Shown: positions 24,003 to 32,966 of the stretch, piece by piece | How the letters are laid out: every line of letters begins with the position of its first letter | How positions within the stretch are numbered: the first letter of the stretch is position 1 | Assembly (NCBI GenBank): GCA_051201585.1 | Contig: CP179198.1 | Coordinates: 2,294,001 to 2,358,000, forward strand | Direction: 5' to 3' | Length of the DNA stretch: 64,000 nucleotides | DNA from: UBA868 sp016776875 | GTDB lineage: Bacteria > Pseudomonadota > Gammaproteobacteria > Arenicellales > UBA868 | Position numbers and translations under genes: made by a program | The notes under the pieces: generated by a model | Databases searched by the model: none | What the model saw: the letters and a program-made list of their open reading frames with translations, nothing else | Told to the model about the DNA's origin: nothing

Positions 24003-25532
24003 ATGACTCGCCAACGCAGAAGATCAGACAGGGCCGCATCACGCCCGACCCATCAACCGGGCAAGTCATGGCTACGCATCAAAAATCCTTATCCCCCGAT
24101 TGCGCAATTCAGCGAAGACGAACTTGAAGCTATCCATCTAACGTCACTCAATCTTCTCCGCGATAAAGGCATAAAAGTGTTAAGTGCGGAAGCTCGTAAT
24201 TACTATCGAAAAGCCGGAGCGCGAGTAAGCGAAGACACGCTCATGGCGCAATTCGATTCCGACATGCTGCTCGAAACGATACGCCACGCGCCTTCAAAAT
24301 TCACAATGCATGGACGAGGATCTGAAAGATGGTTCGAGGTTGGAGACAACAACCTAGTTTTTGCAACCGTTGGCGGGCCACCCCATTATTCTGACCTCGA
24401 GAATGGGCGGCGTGCCGGCACCCACGAGACCTTCTGCGACCTATTACGTATGGCGCAAAACTACGACGTGATCCACCTCACGACACCGATGGTCGAACCG
24501 CAGGATTTACCCATCCCCGTACGTCATCTGCATATGACACGATCAGTGGTGACGCTGACTGATAAACCTACGTTTATCTATTCACGCGGTCGTGAAGCGG
24601 TTGCAGATTCGCTGGAGATTCTAAGAATGGCTCAAGGCGTTGATCAGCAAGCTTTTGCAAAGCGCGTACACTGTTATACCGTGGTGAATGCTAATTCCCC
24701 ACTGCAGCTCGACGAATTGATGTGTGCAGGCATCATTGACTTCGCAAAAGCACAACAAGCAATGATCCTTACCCCTTTTACGCTTGCAGGCGCCATGGCG
24801 CCGGTCACGATTCCGGGCGCTTTAGCACAGCAAAATGCCGAGGCGCTCGCGGGAATTGCACTGGCACAGATTGTTCAGCCGGGAGCGCCCGTGGTCTACG
24901 GCGGATTTACCAGCAACGTCGACATGAAAACCGGGGCACCCGCTTTTGGGACACCCGAGTATGTCAAAGCGGCCTTTGCCTCAGGGCAACTTGCCCGACG
25001 GTACCAATTACCCTACCGGACCTCAAATGTGAACGCATCCAATGCGCCGGACGCCCAATCCGCCTACGAGTCACAAATGTCCTGCTGGGGTGCCATCATG
25101 GGAGGATGCAATATCCTATTGCACGGGGCTGGCTGGCTGGAAGGTGGGCTGACCGCCTCTTTGGAAAAATTTGTAATCGACATTGAAATGCTACAAATGT
25201 TTGCAAGCCTAATGCAGCCTGTTGTCTGTGATCAAGATACCCTGGCGGTATCGGCCTTTGATGAGATCGATCCGGGTGGACATTTTTTTGGCACACAACA
25301 CACCCTCGAGCGATACGAAACTGCGTTTTACACTCCGCTTCTCTCAGACTGGTCAAATTTTGAAACTTGGACCGAAAAGGGTTCCATCGACGCTACCCAG
25401 CGAGCAAATCATATTGCCAGAAAAGCGCTGGGTGATTTCATACCCCCTCCCCTCGATGAAGCAAAGCGTGAGGAGATTGATGCGTTTATCGAAAAACGTG
25501 AAAGGGCCGGCGGCGCTTCACTCACGGCATGA
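24003..25532 (+). CDS. MttB-superfamily methyltransferase, non-pyrrolysine
   Basis: This protein of about 509 residues is of the trimethylamine methyltransferase (MttB) superfamily, with the typical N-terminal region (LNLLRDKGIKVLSAEA) and barrel segments such as NANSPLQLDELM and SNVNASNAPDAQSAYESQMS. No in-frame amber codon occurs, so it lacks pyrrolysine and belongs with the glycine-betaine/proline-betaine methyltransferase group. The ATG at 24003 is preferred; a GTG three codons earlier is possible. No corrinoid protein or corrinoid reductase gene is adjacent, so the methyl acceptor is unclear. It lies 42 nt after the demethylase and probably removes the first methyl of a quaternary amine. 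Confidence 0.85.
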   Translation: MTRQRRRSDRAASRPTHQPGKSWLRIKNPYPPIAQFSEDELEAIHLTSLNLLRDKGIKVLSAEARNYYRKAGARVSEDTLMAQFDSDMLLETIRHAPSKFTMHGRGSERWFEVGDNNLVFATVGGPPHYSDLENGRRAGTHETFCDLLRMAQNYDVIHLTTPMVEPQDLPIPVRHLHMTRSVVTLTDKPTFIYSRGREAVADSLEILRMAQGVDQQAFAKRVHCYTVVNANSPLQLDELMCAGIIDFAKAQQAMILTPFTLAGAMAPVTIPGALAQQNAEALAGIALAQIVQPGAPVVYGGFTSNVDMKTGAPAFGTPEYVKAAFASGQLARRYQLPYRTSNVNASNAPDAQSAYESQMSCWGAIMGGCNILLHGAGWLEGGLTASLEKFVIDIEMLQMFASLMQPVVCDQDTLAVSAFDEIDPGGHFFGTQHTLERYETAFYTPLLSDWSNFETWTEKGSIDATQRANHIARKALGDFIPPPLDEAKREEIDAFIEKRERAGGASLTA

Positions 25533-25603
25533 CGGGTAGGAGACCTTAGGACGTCGAGACGATATATTCCTAACCTAGCCCTCAACGTGATCGAGTTATC
25601 TTA

Positions 25604-26626
25604 ATGTCTGTGTTCGGAAAATTGGACGCGCTACCACGCGTTTCTCTCGCGCATACGCCCACACCAATTGAACCGCTCATTAACCTTGGTAAAGCGCTGG
25701 GTGGTGGCCATCTTTATGTCAAGCGGGATGACTGTACCGGGCTGGCAATGGGAGGAAACAAAGCTCGTCAACTCGAATACTATTTTGGCGAGGCGGTTCA
25801 ACAAGAAGCGGATACTATTTTGATCACCGGGGCCGTGCAGTCAAACTTTGTCCGGATGGCGGCCGCAGCTGCTGCAAAACTGGACTTAGCATGCCATATC
25901 CAACTGGAGGAACGCGTAAGCGACACCGGCGCTAACTACCATGACTCGGGAAATGTGCTTTTGGATCACATTCTGGGCGCAACCATACATACTTATCCTG
26001 ACGGCGAAGATGAAGCAGGCGCCGATGCCAACCTCCAGTCAATCGCAGATGAGTTACGTTTATCCGGAAAGCGTCCCTATATCATTCCGCTCGGAGTGGC
26101 GCATCCGCCACTTGGCGCTTTAGGATACATTCAGGCTGCAATTGAATTGAAATCTCAATTGAAAACATCTGATTTTGAAATTGATCAAATCTTCGTCGCT
26201 TCTGGCAGCGGCAGCACGCACGCAGGTCTGCTATTTGGATGTCGATCGCTCAAATGGCCTATCCGGATTACCGGGGTCTGCGTGAGACGTCATCGTGAGC
26301 AACAGATAAACCGCATTGAACAACGATGTCATGATATTTCGAGGCTGCTTGATATTGACAATCCAGTTGATTCAAGTGATATCGAGATCACGGACGAGAC
26401 CTTCGCTCCGGGTTACGGAAAATTAAACGACCAGACACTCTCGGCAATTAAACTATGCGCGCGACGCGAGGGCTTGCTTCTTGATCCTGTCTATACCGGC
26501 AAAGCGATGGCCGCATGCCTCAACCATGTCCGTAGCACGCACAAGAACCAATCAACGCTTTTTCTGCATACAGGTGGCACCCCGGGGCTCTTTGCCTACA
26601 GTCCGCAGCTCAACCCGGCGGATTAG
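25604..26626 (+). CDS. D-cysteine desulfhydrase/ACC deaminase-family PLP enzyme (CuyA-like?)
   Basis: This 340-residue fold-type II PLP enzyme has the cofactor lysine in MGGNKARQLEYYF and the glycine-rich phosphate loop SGSGSTHAG. The family includes D-cysteine desulfhydrase, ACC deaminase and L-cysteate sulfo-lyase (CuyA). In a window with a sulfite exporter and sulfonate transporter, a sulfonate-amino-acid lyase releasing sulfite and ammonia is attractive. The gene follows N-methyl-compound genes, however, and the family alone does not settle the substrate. It ends the plus-strand operon, convergent with mtkB. Confidence 0.75.
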   Translation: MSVFGKLDALPRVSLAHTPTPIEPLINLGKALGGGHLYVKRDDCTGLAMGGNKARQLEYYFGEAVQQEADTILITGAVQSNFVRMAAAAAAKLDLACHIQLEERVSDTGANYHDSGNVLLDHILGATIHTYPDGEDEAGADANLQSIADELRLSGKRPYIIPLGVAHPPLGALGYIQAAIELKSQLKTSDFEIDQIFVASGSGSTHAGLLFGCRSLKWPIRITGVCVRRHREQQINRIEQRCHDISRLLDIDNPVDSSDIEITDETFAPGYGKLNDQTLSAIKLCARREGLLLDPVYTGKAMAACLNHVRSTHKNQSTLFLHTGGTPGLFAYSPQLNPAD

Positions 26627-26689
26627 AGCAGTCGCGTCAATCACGGAACCGATCATTAAGCGCTAATTGCAGCCAAGCGACGTCCTGCC

Positions 26690-27580
26690 TCATGGACAGA
26701 CAGACAAGGCCTGACGGATCGTCGAGCCAAACTCAGACGGTCGTTCAACGACGGTGACCCCGCAATCGCGCAGGATGTCCACCTTCTCCTCGGCCGACTC
26801 GCCAACGGCTGAAACAATCGCGCCAGCGTGGCCCATCGTGCGGCCCTTGGGCGCCGTGAGCCCGGCGATATATCCCACTACTGGCTTTTGCATATGATCA
26901 CGGGCAAATTCTGCCGCGGCTGCCTCCTGGGGCCCACCAATTTCCCCAATCATCAGTACGATCCGGGTTTGGGGGTCTTGCTCAAAGGTGGCCAGGTGAT
27001 CCTTGAACGAACTGCCGTTGATCGGGTCTCCACCGATCCCGACGCTAGTGGATACGCCAATACCCAACGCCTTAAGTTGTGATGCGGCCTCATACCCCAG
27101 CGTCCCAGACCGGCCGATAATCCCTACCTCACCCTTTTTGTAAATGTGTCCCGGCATAATACCGAGCAAGGCCTTTCCGGGACTGATCACACCCGCGCAG
27201 TTGGGCCCGATCAGCTGCATGCGGTTTTCAGCCTTATAGCGACGCATATAGCGTTTGACCCGCATCATATCCTGAGCCGGAATTCCATCCGTAATGCATA
27301 CGCAAGTGGAAAGACCTCCATCGGCGGCCTCCATAATCGCGTCGGCCGCAAACGGTGGCGGGACGAACACGATACTCGCCTTCGCGCCGGTGGCCGCGAC
27401 CGCGGCCTTTACCGTATCAAAAACGGGCAGTCCATGGTGCACCGTCCCCCCGCGGCCGGGCGTAACCCCACCGACCACGTGAGTGCCGTACTCCATCATC
27501 TCCTTGCTATGAAAACTGCCAATCCGGCCCGTGAAGCCTTGAACCAGGACAGGTGTTTGATTATCAATGACAATGCTCAT
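26690..27580 (-). CDS. mtkB: Malate-CoA ligase (malate thiokinase) alpha subunit
   Basis: This 296-residue protein resembles succinyl-CoA synthetase alpha: an N-terminal CoA-binding Rossmann fold (VLVQGFTGRIGSFHS), a GRSGTLGYEA phosphate loop and the phospho-histidine in TMGHAGAIVSAV. It overlaps mtkA by 4 nt. Location in one transcript with malyl-CoA lyase, opposite ppc, marks it as the serine-cycle malate thiokinase, which makes malyl-CoA from malate, ATP and CoA, rather than the TCA-cycle enzyme. By eye the DNA is more GC-rich than its surroundings. Confidence 0.88.
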   Translation of the reverse strand: MSIVIDNQTPVLVQGFTGRIGSFHSKEMMEYGTHVVGGVTPGRGGTVHHGLPVFDTVKAAVAATGAKASIVFVPPPFAADAIMEAADGGLSTCVCITDGIPAQDMMRVKRYMRRYKAENRMQLIGPNCAGVISPGKALLGIMPGHIYKKGEVGIIGRSGTLGYEAASQLKALGIGVSTSVGIGGDPINGSSFKDHLATFEQDPQTRIVLMIGEIGGPQEAAAAEFARDHMQKPVVGYIAGLTAPKGRTMGHAGAIVSAVGESAEEKVDILRDCGVTVVERPSEFGSTIRQALSVCP

Positions 27581-28752
27581 ACCCTAGCGCCCTCCATCAC
27601 TGCGACCACCGATTTCTCGGCTGCCTCGGCGAGCGTGTCAGCCGTAATCAGCGATACAGAGCTTTCTTCAAGGATGCGTCGACCCTCCTCGACGTTGGTA
27701 CCCGACAGTCTCACCACAACGGGTACCTCAATATCCAAATCCTGCATGGCTTTCACCACCCCCCGGGCGACCCAGTCGCAGCGATTAATACCAGCGAAAA
27801 TGTTAACCAACACGCCCTTTACCTTCTCATCTGAAAGCACCAGATTAAACGCCTTAGCGACCCGCTCGGGCGAGGCGCCCCCGCCAATATCAAGGAAGTT
27901 AGCGGGCTCACCACCCGCGATCTTTATCATATCCATAGTCGCCATCGCGAGACCTGCGCCATTAATAATGCACCCAATATCACCCTCAAGCCCGACGTAG
28001 CTCAAGCCGCGATCCTTGGCTTTCATCTCACGGGGATCCTCTTGGGACTTATCCCGCAACTCAGAGATCTGATCGCGCTTAAAGAGAGCGTTATCGTCGA
28101 AGGCCATCTTGGCATCCAGCGCTAAGACTCGACCGTCAACCGTCACAACCAGAGGGTTAATCTCGACCATCGTGGCGTCGAGGTCTCGGAATGACCGGTA
28201 ACACGCCTTTAGGGTATTTGCCACCTCAGTTACGAGGGAGGCATCCAGTCCAAGGGCAAAAGCCACCTCACGAGACTGGAAGTTCTGCAACCCAACTGCC
28301 GGTTCGATGACGATCCTGATGAGCGAGTCCGGGTCATTCTCGGCGACTTGCTCGATCTCCATACCGCCGGCTGCAGAAACCATCATCATGACCCGCTCGG
28401 TCTCCCGATCGAGGACAAAACCGAGATAGATCTCCCGATCAATTTCTGCAACTGATTCGATATAGAGACGGTAAACGCCGCGGCCACGAGGACCCGTCTG
28501 GCCAGTCACTAGCCGGCTTCCCAGCATTTCATCCGCGGCGGTCCAGACCTCCTGCTCACTGCTGCACACCCGTATTCCGCCGGCCTTGCCGCGGCCACCC
28601 GTATGTACCTGGGCCTTGACCACCCACCGGTCTCCTCCAATCTCGGAGGCACGGTACTGCGCCTGCTCCGGACTGTAGGCGAGACCCCCCAGGGGGATCG
28701 GCACTCCAAAATCAGCGAGCAGTTTCTTAGCTTGGTACTCATGGATATCCAT
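27577..28752 (-). CDS. mtkA: Malate-CoA ligase (malate thiokinase) beta subunit
   Basis: This 391-residue ATP-grasp protein is like succinyl-CoA synthetase beta. It starts MDIHEYQAKKLLADFGVPIP, followed by the ATP-binding region (VVKAQVHTGGRGKAGG, residues 44-59), metal ligands in VEINPLVVT and the nucleotide/CoA segment LDIGGGASPERV. With mtkB it forms malyl-CoA in the serine cycle. It lies 76 nt downstream of the malyl-CoA lyase gene. SucC is the alternative family name, but the mcl and ppc neighbours argue for MtkA. Confidence 0.9.
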   Translation of the reverse strand: MDIHEYQAKKLLADFGVPIPLGGLAYSPEQAQYRASEIGGDRWVVKAQVHTGGRGKAGGIRVCSSEQEVWTAADEMLGSRLVTGQTGPRGRGVYRLYIESVAEIDREIYLGFVLDRETERVMMMVSAAGGMEIEQVAENDPDSLIRIVIEPAVGLQNFQSREVAFALGLDASLVTEVANTLKACYRSFRDLDATMVEINPLVVTVDGRVLALDAKMAFDDNALFKRDQISELRDKSQEDPREMKAKDRGLSYVGLEGDIGCIINGAGLAMATMDMIKIAGGEPANFLDIGGGASPERVAKAFNLVLSDEKVKGVLVNIFAGINRCDWVARGVVKAMQDLDIEVPVVVRLSGTNVEEGRRILEESSVSLITADTLAEAAEKSVVAVMEGARV

Positions 28753-28828
28753 CGTTCCCCTCTCTTTATTTATTGATTGCCCGGTGTATCGAATATGAGT
28801 GGATCTTTACTTGTGCTTAACCCCGCGC

Positions 28829-29776
28829 TTAAGTCAAAGACTTGGTTTGGATCACCTCGTCCATCGCCACCACGTTCTCAGCCATGCGGGCCGACGCAGC
28901 ATCAATCATCCGGCCATCCAGCTGGGCAGCACCCAAACCTTTGGCAGCCGCCTCCGCAAGGGCCGCGAGGATACGCTTAGCCTTTTCAACTTCCGCGGCC
29001 GGGGGTGAAAAAACATCATTCGCCAGGTCAATTTGGGAAGGATGGATTGCCCACTTTCCCTCATAACCAAGTGCGGCAGCACGACCGGCTGCCAGTCGAA
29101 AACCTTCTGGATCATTGAAATCGCCAAATGGGCCGTCTACCGGTCGAAGACCGTACGCTCGGCAAGCGACGAGCATCCGGGATAGACCGTCATGCCATTG
29201 ATCGCCAGGATAGTCAGGGTTGAGACCGCCGATGTTAGTGGTTCTGGCCCGACAACTGGCGGCGTAATCCGCCACGCCGAAGTGCATGGCCTCAAGGCGG
29301 TCACTGGCAGTAGCGATCGCTTCAACATTGGCCATACCGAGAGTAGTCTCGATCAGGGCTTCGAGGCCAATACGGTGATTGAGGCCGACCGCGGTCTCAA
29401 TCTGGGAGACCATGGCATCGACCATGTAGATATCACCAGGAACACCCGCTTTGGGAATCAGGATGGTGTCAAGGAACTCACCCGCCTGCTCAACAATCTC
29501 GACGACGTCGCGATACATATAGTGAGTATCGAGGCCGTTGATCCGGATTGAGATTGTCTTGCCTGCCCCTCGCCAGTCAATGTCATTTAGGGCTTGAATA
29601 ATATTGGATCGAGCGGCAATTTTATCGTCAGGTGCGACCGCGTCCTCAAGATCTAGAAAGACGTAATCAACATTGCTGGCTGCAGCTTTCTCAAACATTC
29701 CGGGGTTAGACCCGGGAACAGCCAATTCGCTGCGCTGAAGACGACGGGTGCGTTCAGGGGTACGGGTGTGGCTCAT
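28829..29776 (-). CDS. mcl: L-malyl-CoA / beta-methylmalyl-CoA lyase
   Basis: This 315-residue HpcH/HpaI-CitE superfamily lyase splits malyl-CoA into acetyl-CoA and glyoxylate, closing the serine cycle. It has an N-terminal RSELAVPGSNPGMFEKA, the metal-site segments VFLDLEDAVAPDDK and RLEAMHFGVADYAAS, and the C-terminal KWAIHPSQIDLAN conserved in malyl-CoA lyases. A CGGAA ribosome site precedes the ATG at 29776. It is first in the mcl-mtkA-mtkB transcript and divergent from ppc. Confidence 0.9.
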   Translation of the reverse strand: MSHTRTPERTRRLQRSELAVPGSNPGMFEKAAASNVDYVFLDLEDAVAPDDKIAARSNIIQALNDIDWRGAGKTISIRINGLDTHYMYRDVVEIVEQAGEFLDTILIPKAGVPGDIYMVDAMVSQIETAVGLNHRIGLEALIETTLGMANVEAIATASDRLEAMHFGVADYAASCRARTTNIGGLNPDYPGDQWHDGLSRMLVACRAYGLRPVDGPFGDFNDPEGFRLAAGRAAALGYEGKWAIHPSQIDLANDVFSPPAAEVEKAKRILAALAEAAAKGLGAAQLDGRMIDAASARMAENVVAMDEVIQTKSLT

Positions 29777-30123
29777 AATTTTCCGATTAGTTAATATGAT
29801 GCAAAAAAGTTGGCATTACCGTCGACGGAAAAACGCCGCCGGTCGCATGAAAGGAGCTTGGGTCTTCTATGCTCTCCGTTTTAAAATCTCCAATGCTCAG
29901 TTTTGATCTCGCAAGAATACGGCGAGTTCGCTCTCGGAATAATTGCGATTATTGATTAGGCGCATCACGAAAGGCTTATGTCATATCGATCGGGAGAGTC
30001 CAAGCGCAACCTGAGAAATCAGGAAAATGAATAAAATTTGAGCATGAGTCCAATGCAACACGCCTGCAACGATGGAAAATTTTCTGCTTGTATCGCGCCA
30101 ACAATACTCGTACTGTCGCACCG
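29777..30123. promoter_or_regulatory. Divergent mcl/ppc promoter region with AT palindrome
   Basis: This 347-base gap carries the promoters for the serine-cycle operon (leftward) and ppc (rightward). A 16-base palindrome, AATAAT-TGCG-ATTATT at 29938-29953, sits near the middle and is a candidate operator for co-regulation. No small gene with a convincing ribosome site was seen, although the frame open from 30088 could extend ppc upstream from a TTG. Confidence 0.4.
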
Positions 30124-32862
30124 ATGAAAAATAATCCGTCTCTTAGTGACGCTGTCCCGACACGAGCTGAAACCGCCGATGCGGCACTGCGTGCGGACAT
30201 CCGGCGGCTGGGCCACCAATTGGGTGATACCCTTATCCGACAACATGGCAAGGACCTTCTCGATACCGTCGAAGAGGTGCGACATCTAGCCCAGAGACTG
30301 CGTCAGAACGCCGCGCCGGCCGGCGTCACTACTGAACTGACTGACCTGCTAGCCGGTCTAGATGGCGACCGGGCCATTCACCTTGTCCGAGCCTTTACGG
30401 TCTACTTTCATCTAGCCAATATTGCTGAACAGGAGCATCGCATTGAAGATCTTAATGTCGGAGGCACTCGCTCGGGCAGTCTTTTTGGCAAGACAGTAAG
30501 CAATCTACTTGAAGCCGGGGTCACAGCGTCGGAAATCGGCACTCTTGTGAACCGCGCTGACTTCCGGCCCGTATTCACAGCTCATCCAACGGAAGCTTCC
30601 AGACGTTCAATTCTCAATAAATTGGCAACAATTGCCGATCTGCTAAAGGCGCGTGGCGATGCGCGCTCCACGGAGATCGAACGTGATCGAATTGATCGCC
30701 GAATTGATGAAATGATTGAGGCGATCTGGCAAACAGATGAGATTCGCCATGAAAAGCCCGACCCTTTCGACGAGGCAAAATTCGTCCTCTACTATCTCTC
30801 TCAAACTGTCAGTAACGCGCTGCCCGATCTTTTTGACACGATCGCGGCGACTCTCGGCGACATTGGCCAGCAATTAAATCCAGAACAGGTCCCGATCCGG
30901 TTCGGTTCGTGGGTAGGCGGCGATCGAGATGGCAATCCAAATGTCTCTCCTGAAACAACAACTGCTGTTCTTAATCTACAGCGTGATCGTGCCATCACAC
31001 TATTAATTGCTGAGCTTCGCGAACTCTATAGCGATGCTTCAATGAGTGGTCGGTTGTATAAAATCTCAGCGGAGATCGCAACCACGATTGAAAGTGATCA
31101 AATAAATCACCCCGAGCTGCTGACCCCGGCGCGACTCATCGAACCATACCGACTGCGCTGTGCCGTCATGACTAAACGGTTAGAGGCGACACGTGCGCGA
31201 GGCGATGACGGGTATCAATCACCCGGTGAGCTTTCCGAAGAACTCGCTGTCATGGACCGCTCGCTGCGGGCACACGGCGGCGCATTGGTAGCCAATGGCC
31301 GATTAGCGCGCGTTCGGCGAATTGTCAGTGTGATTGGCTTTCACTTTGCCAGTCTGGATATTCGCGAACATGCCAGTCGTCACCACGAAGCTTTGAGTCA
31401 ATTGTTTGATCCGCTCGATGTGGCTTACAGCGCCATGAATCCGGAACAAAGACTTGGTCATCTCATTCAGGAATTAAATAGCCGAAGGCCGCTTGCGCCG
31501 CCTCATGGTCAAAATGAGCACGACAATCTCACTTTATTCAGAACACTTCGATCAATTATGGACCGCGAAGGTGATCATGTGATTGGCGCTTATATCGTAT
31601 CCATGACGCGAGGTGTCGACGATATCCTGGCACCAGTGTTGCTCGCCCGCGAAGTGGGTCTCGTTGATATTGGACAAGGTATTGCACGCTTAGACTTCGT
31701 TCCGCTTTTCGAAACCATTGACGATCTACGCGCCATCGGACCTACTCTGCGAACGCTTTTCGACGGACAGGCTTATCGCCAGCTTCTTGCCTTGCGTGGC
31801 AACTGTCAAGAAGTCATGGTGGGCTACTCCGACTCCAATAAAGATGGGGGCATCACAACGTCTCAATGGGAAATTCATAAAGCACTGCGCGTGATTAGAG
31901 AAGTCGCCGCCGATACTGGTATCCGAATTCGAGTATTTCACGGACGCGGGGGGACAATTGGACGGGGGGGTGGACCGACCCACGGCTCAATTCTGAGCCA
32001 GCCCAATGGCGTGATCGACGGCGAAATCAAACTCACGGAACAGGGCGAAGTCATTGCGGATAAATATGGTTTGCCTGCTATCGCGCGACGAAATCTTAAT
32101 CTCGCCGTCAGCGCAATGCTCGAAGGATCGCTTGCCCATAAAGCACCGCGTCACGATAACCGCTCGATCACCGCATGGTACGCCATCATGGATCAAGTCT
32201 CGGATGCTGCCTTTCTCGCCTACCGAGATTTCGTCGAGAATCCGGGACTTCCCGAATACTTTGCCTCATCGACCCCGGTCGAAGAGCTCGGGTCAATGAA
32301 TATTGGATCTCGACCTTCACGGCGCGGGACCGCTCTCGCAGGCATTTCAGATCTTCGTGCAATTCCATGGGTTTTCGGGTGGACACAATCGCGTCAGATT
32401 ATTCCCGGTTGGTTTGGAGCCGGCAGCGGTCTCCAGGCGGTCATGGCAGCCGGATATAGTGATGACCTGAGACGGATGTATGCCGAGTGGCACTTCTTTT
32501 CTACCTTTGTCTCAAACGTCGAAATGACCCTCGCCAAAACAGATCTCGCAATTGCACGACACTATGTTGAGCGGCTGGTAAACCCGGCGCTTCATCACCT
32601 TTATGATCAAGTCGTAGAAGAGCACGCACTCACCGTTAAGATGATCACGTCGATTACTGGAACCGAACTGCTATCCGACAAGCCGATGTTGCGTCGAACC
32701 CTTGAGGTGCGGGATGCTTACCTTGATCCTATTAGCGTGCTGCAGGTCGAACTACTCACTCGCTGTCGTCAAGAAAAAAAGCGAGATCGAGATGATCAAA
32801 TGCAACGCGCGCTACTCCTGTCAATTAATGGCATTGCGGCTGGTCTTCGCAATACCGGTTAA
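30124..32862 (+). CDS. ppc: Phosphoenolpyruvate carboxylase
   Basis: This 912-residue enzyme carboxylates PEP to oxaloacetate, the CO2-fixing step of the serine cycle. Conserved motifs are in order: VFTAHPTEASRRS with the catalytic histidine, GSWVGGDRDGNPNV, VMVGYSDSNKDGG, the glycine loop FHGRGGTIGRGGGPTH and MTLAKTDLAIARHYVE near the end. The C-terminus is INGIAAGLRNTG, the usual family ending. The ATG at 30124 is chosen over an upstream TTG. It is divergent from mcl-mtkAB, strongly implying use in C1 assimilation rather than anaplerosis alone. Confidence 0.93.
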   Translation: MKNNPSLSDAVPTRAETADAALRADIRRLGHQLGDTLIRQHGKDLLDTVEEVRHLAQRLRQNAAPAGVTTELTDLLAGLDGDRAIHLVRAFTVYFHLANIAEQEHRIEDLNVGGTRSGSLFGKTVSNLLEAGVTASEIGTLVNRADFRPVFTAHPTEASRRSILNKLATIADLLKARGDARSTEIERDRIDRRIDEMIEAIWQTDEIRHEKPDPFDEAKFVLYYLSQTVSNALPDLFDTIAATLGDIGQQLNPEQVPIRFGSWVGGDRDGNPNVSPETTTAVLNLQRDRAITLLIAELRELYSDASMSGRLYKISAEIATTIESDQINHPELLTPARLIEPYRLRCAVMTKRLEATRARGDDGYQSPGELSEELAVMDRSLRAHGGALVANGRLARVRRIVSVIGFHFASLDIREHASRHHEALSQLFDPLDVAYSAMNPEQRLGHLIQELNSRRPLAPPHGQNEHDNLTLFRTLRSIMDREGDHVIGAYIVSMTRGVDDILAPVLLAREVGLVDIGQGIARLDFVPLFETIDDLRAIGPTLRTLFDGQAYRQLLALRGNCQEVMVGYSDSNKDGGITTSQWEIHKALRVIREVAADTGIRIRVFHGRGGTIGRGGGPTHGSILSQPNGVIDGEIKLTEQGEVIADKYGLPAIARRNLNLAVSAMLEGSLAHKAPRHDNRSITAWYAIMDQVSDAAFLAYRDFVENPGLPEYFASSTPVEELGSMNIGSRPSRRGTALAGISDLRAIPWVFGWTQSRQIIPGWFGAGSGLQAVMAAGYSDDLRRMYAEWHFFSTFVSNVEMTLAKTDLAIARHYVERLVNPALHHLYDQVVEEHALTVKMITSITGTELLSDKPMLRRTLEVRDAYLDPISVLQVELLTRCRQEKKRDRDDQMQRALLLSINGIAAGLRNTG

Positions 32863-32966
32863 ATAGCAGTCGGATCACCAATTAAGCGTTTACGTCCGTC
32901 ACTGAGCAATCTAGCCTAGGCTAATATCTGCATTAAATTAAACATTATTGTTGATGGATATTCTCA

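Noticed and set aside
24003..25532. Pyrrolysine-type trimethylamine methyltransferase
   Set aside because: No in-frame TAG is present within the gene, and no pyrrolysine genes or pylT were seen.
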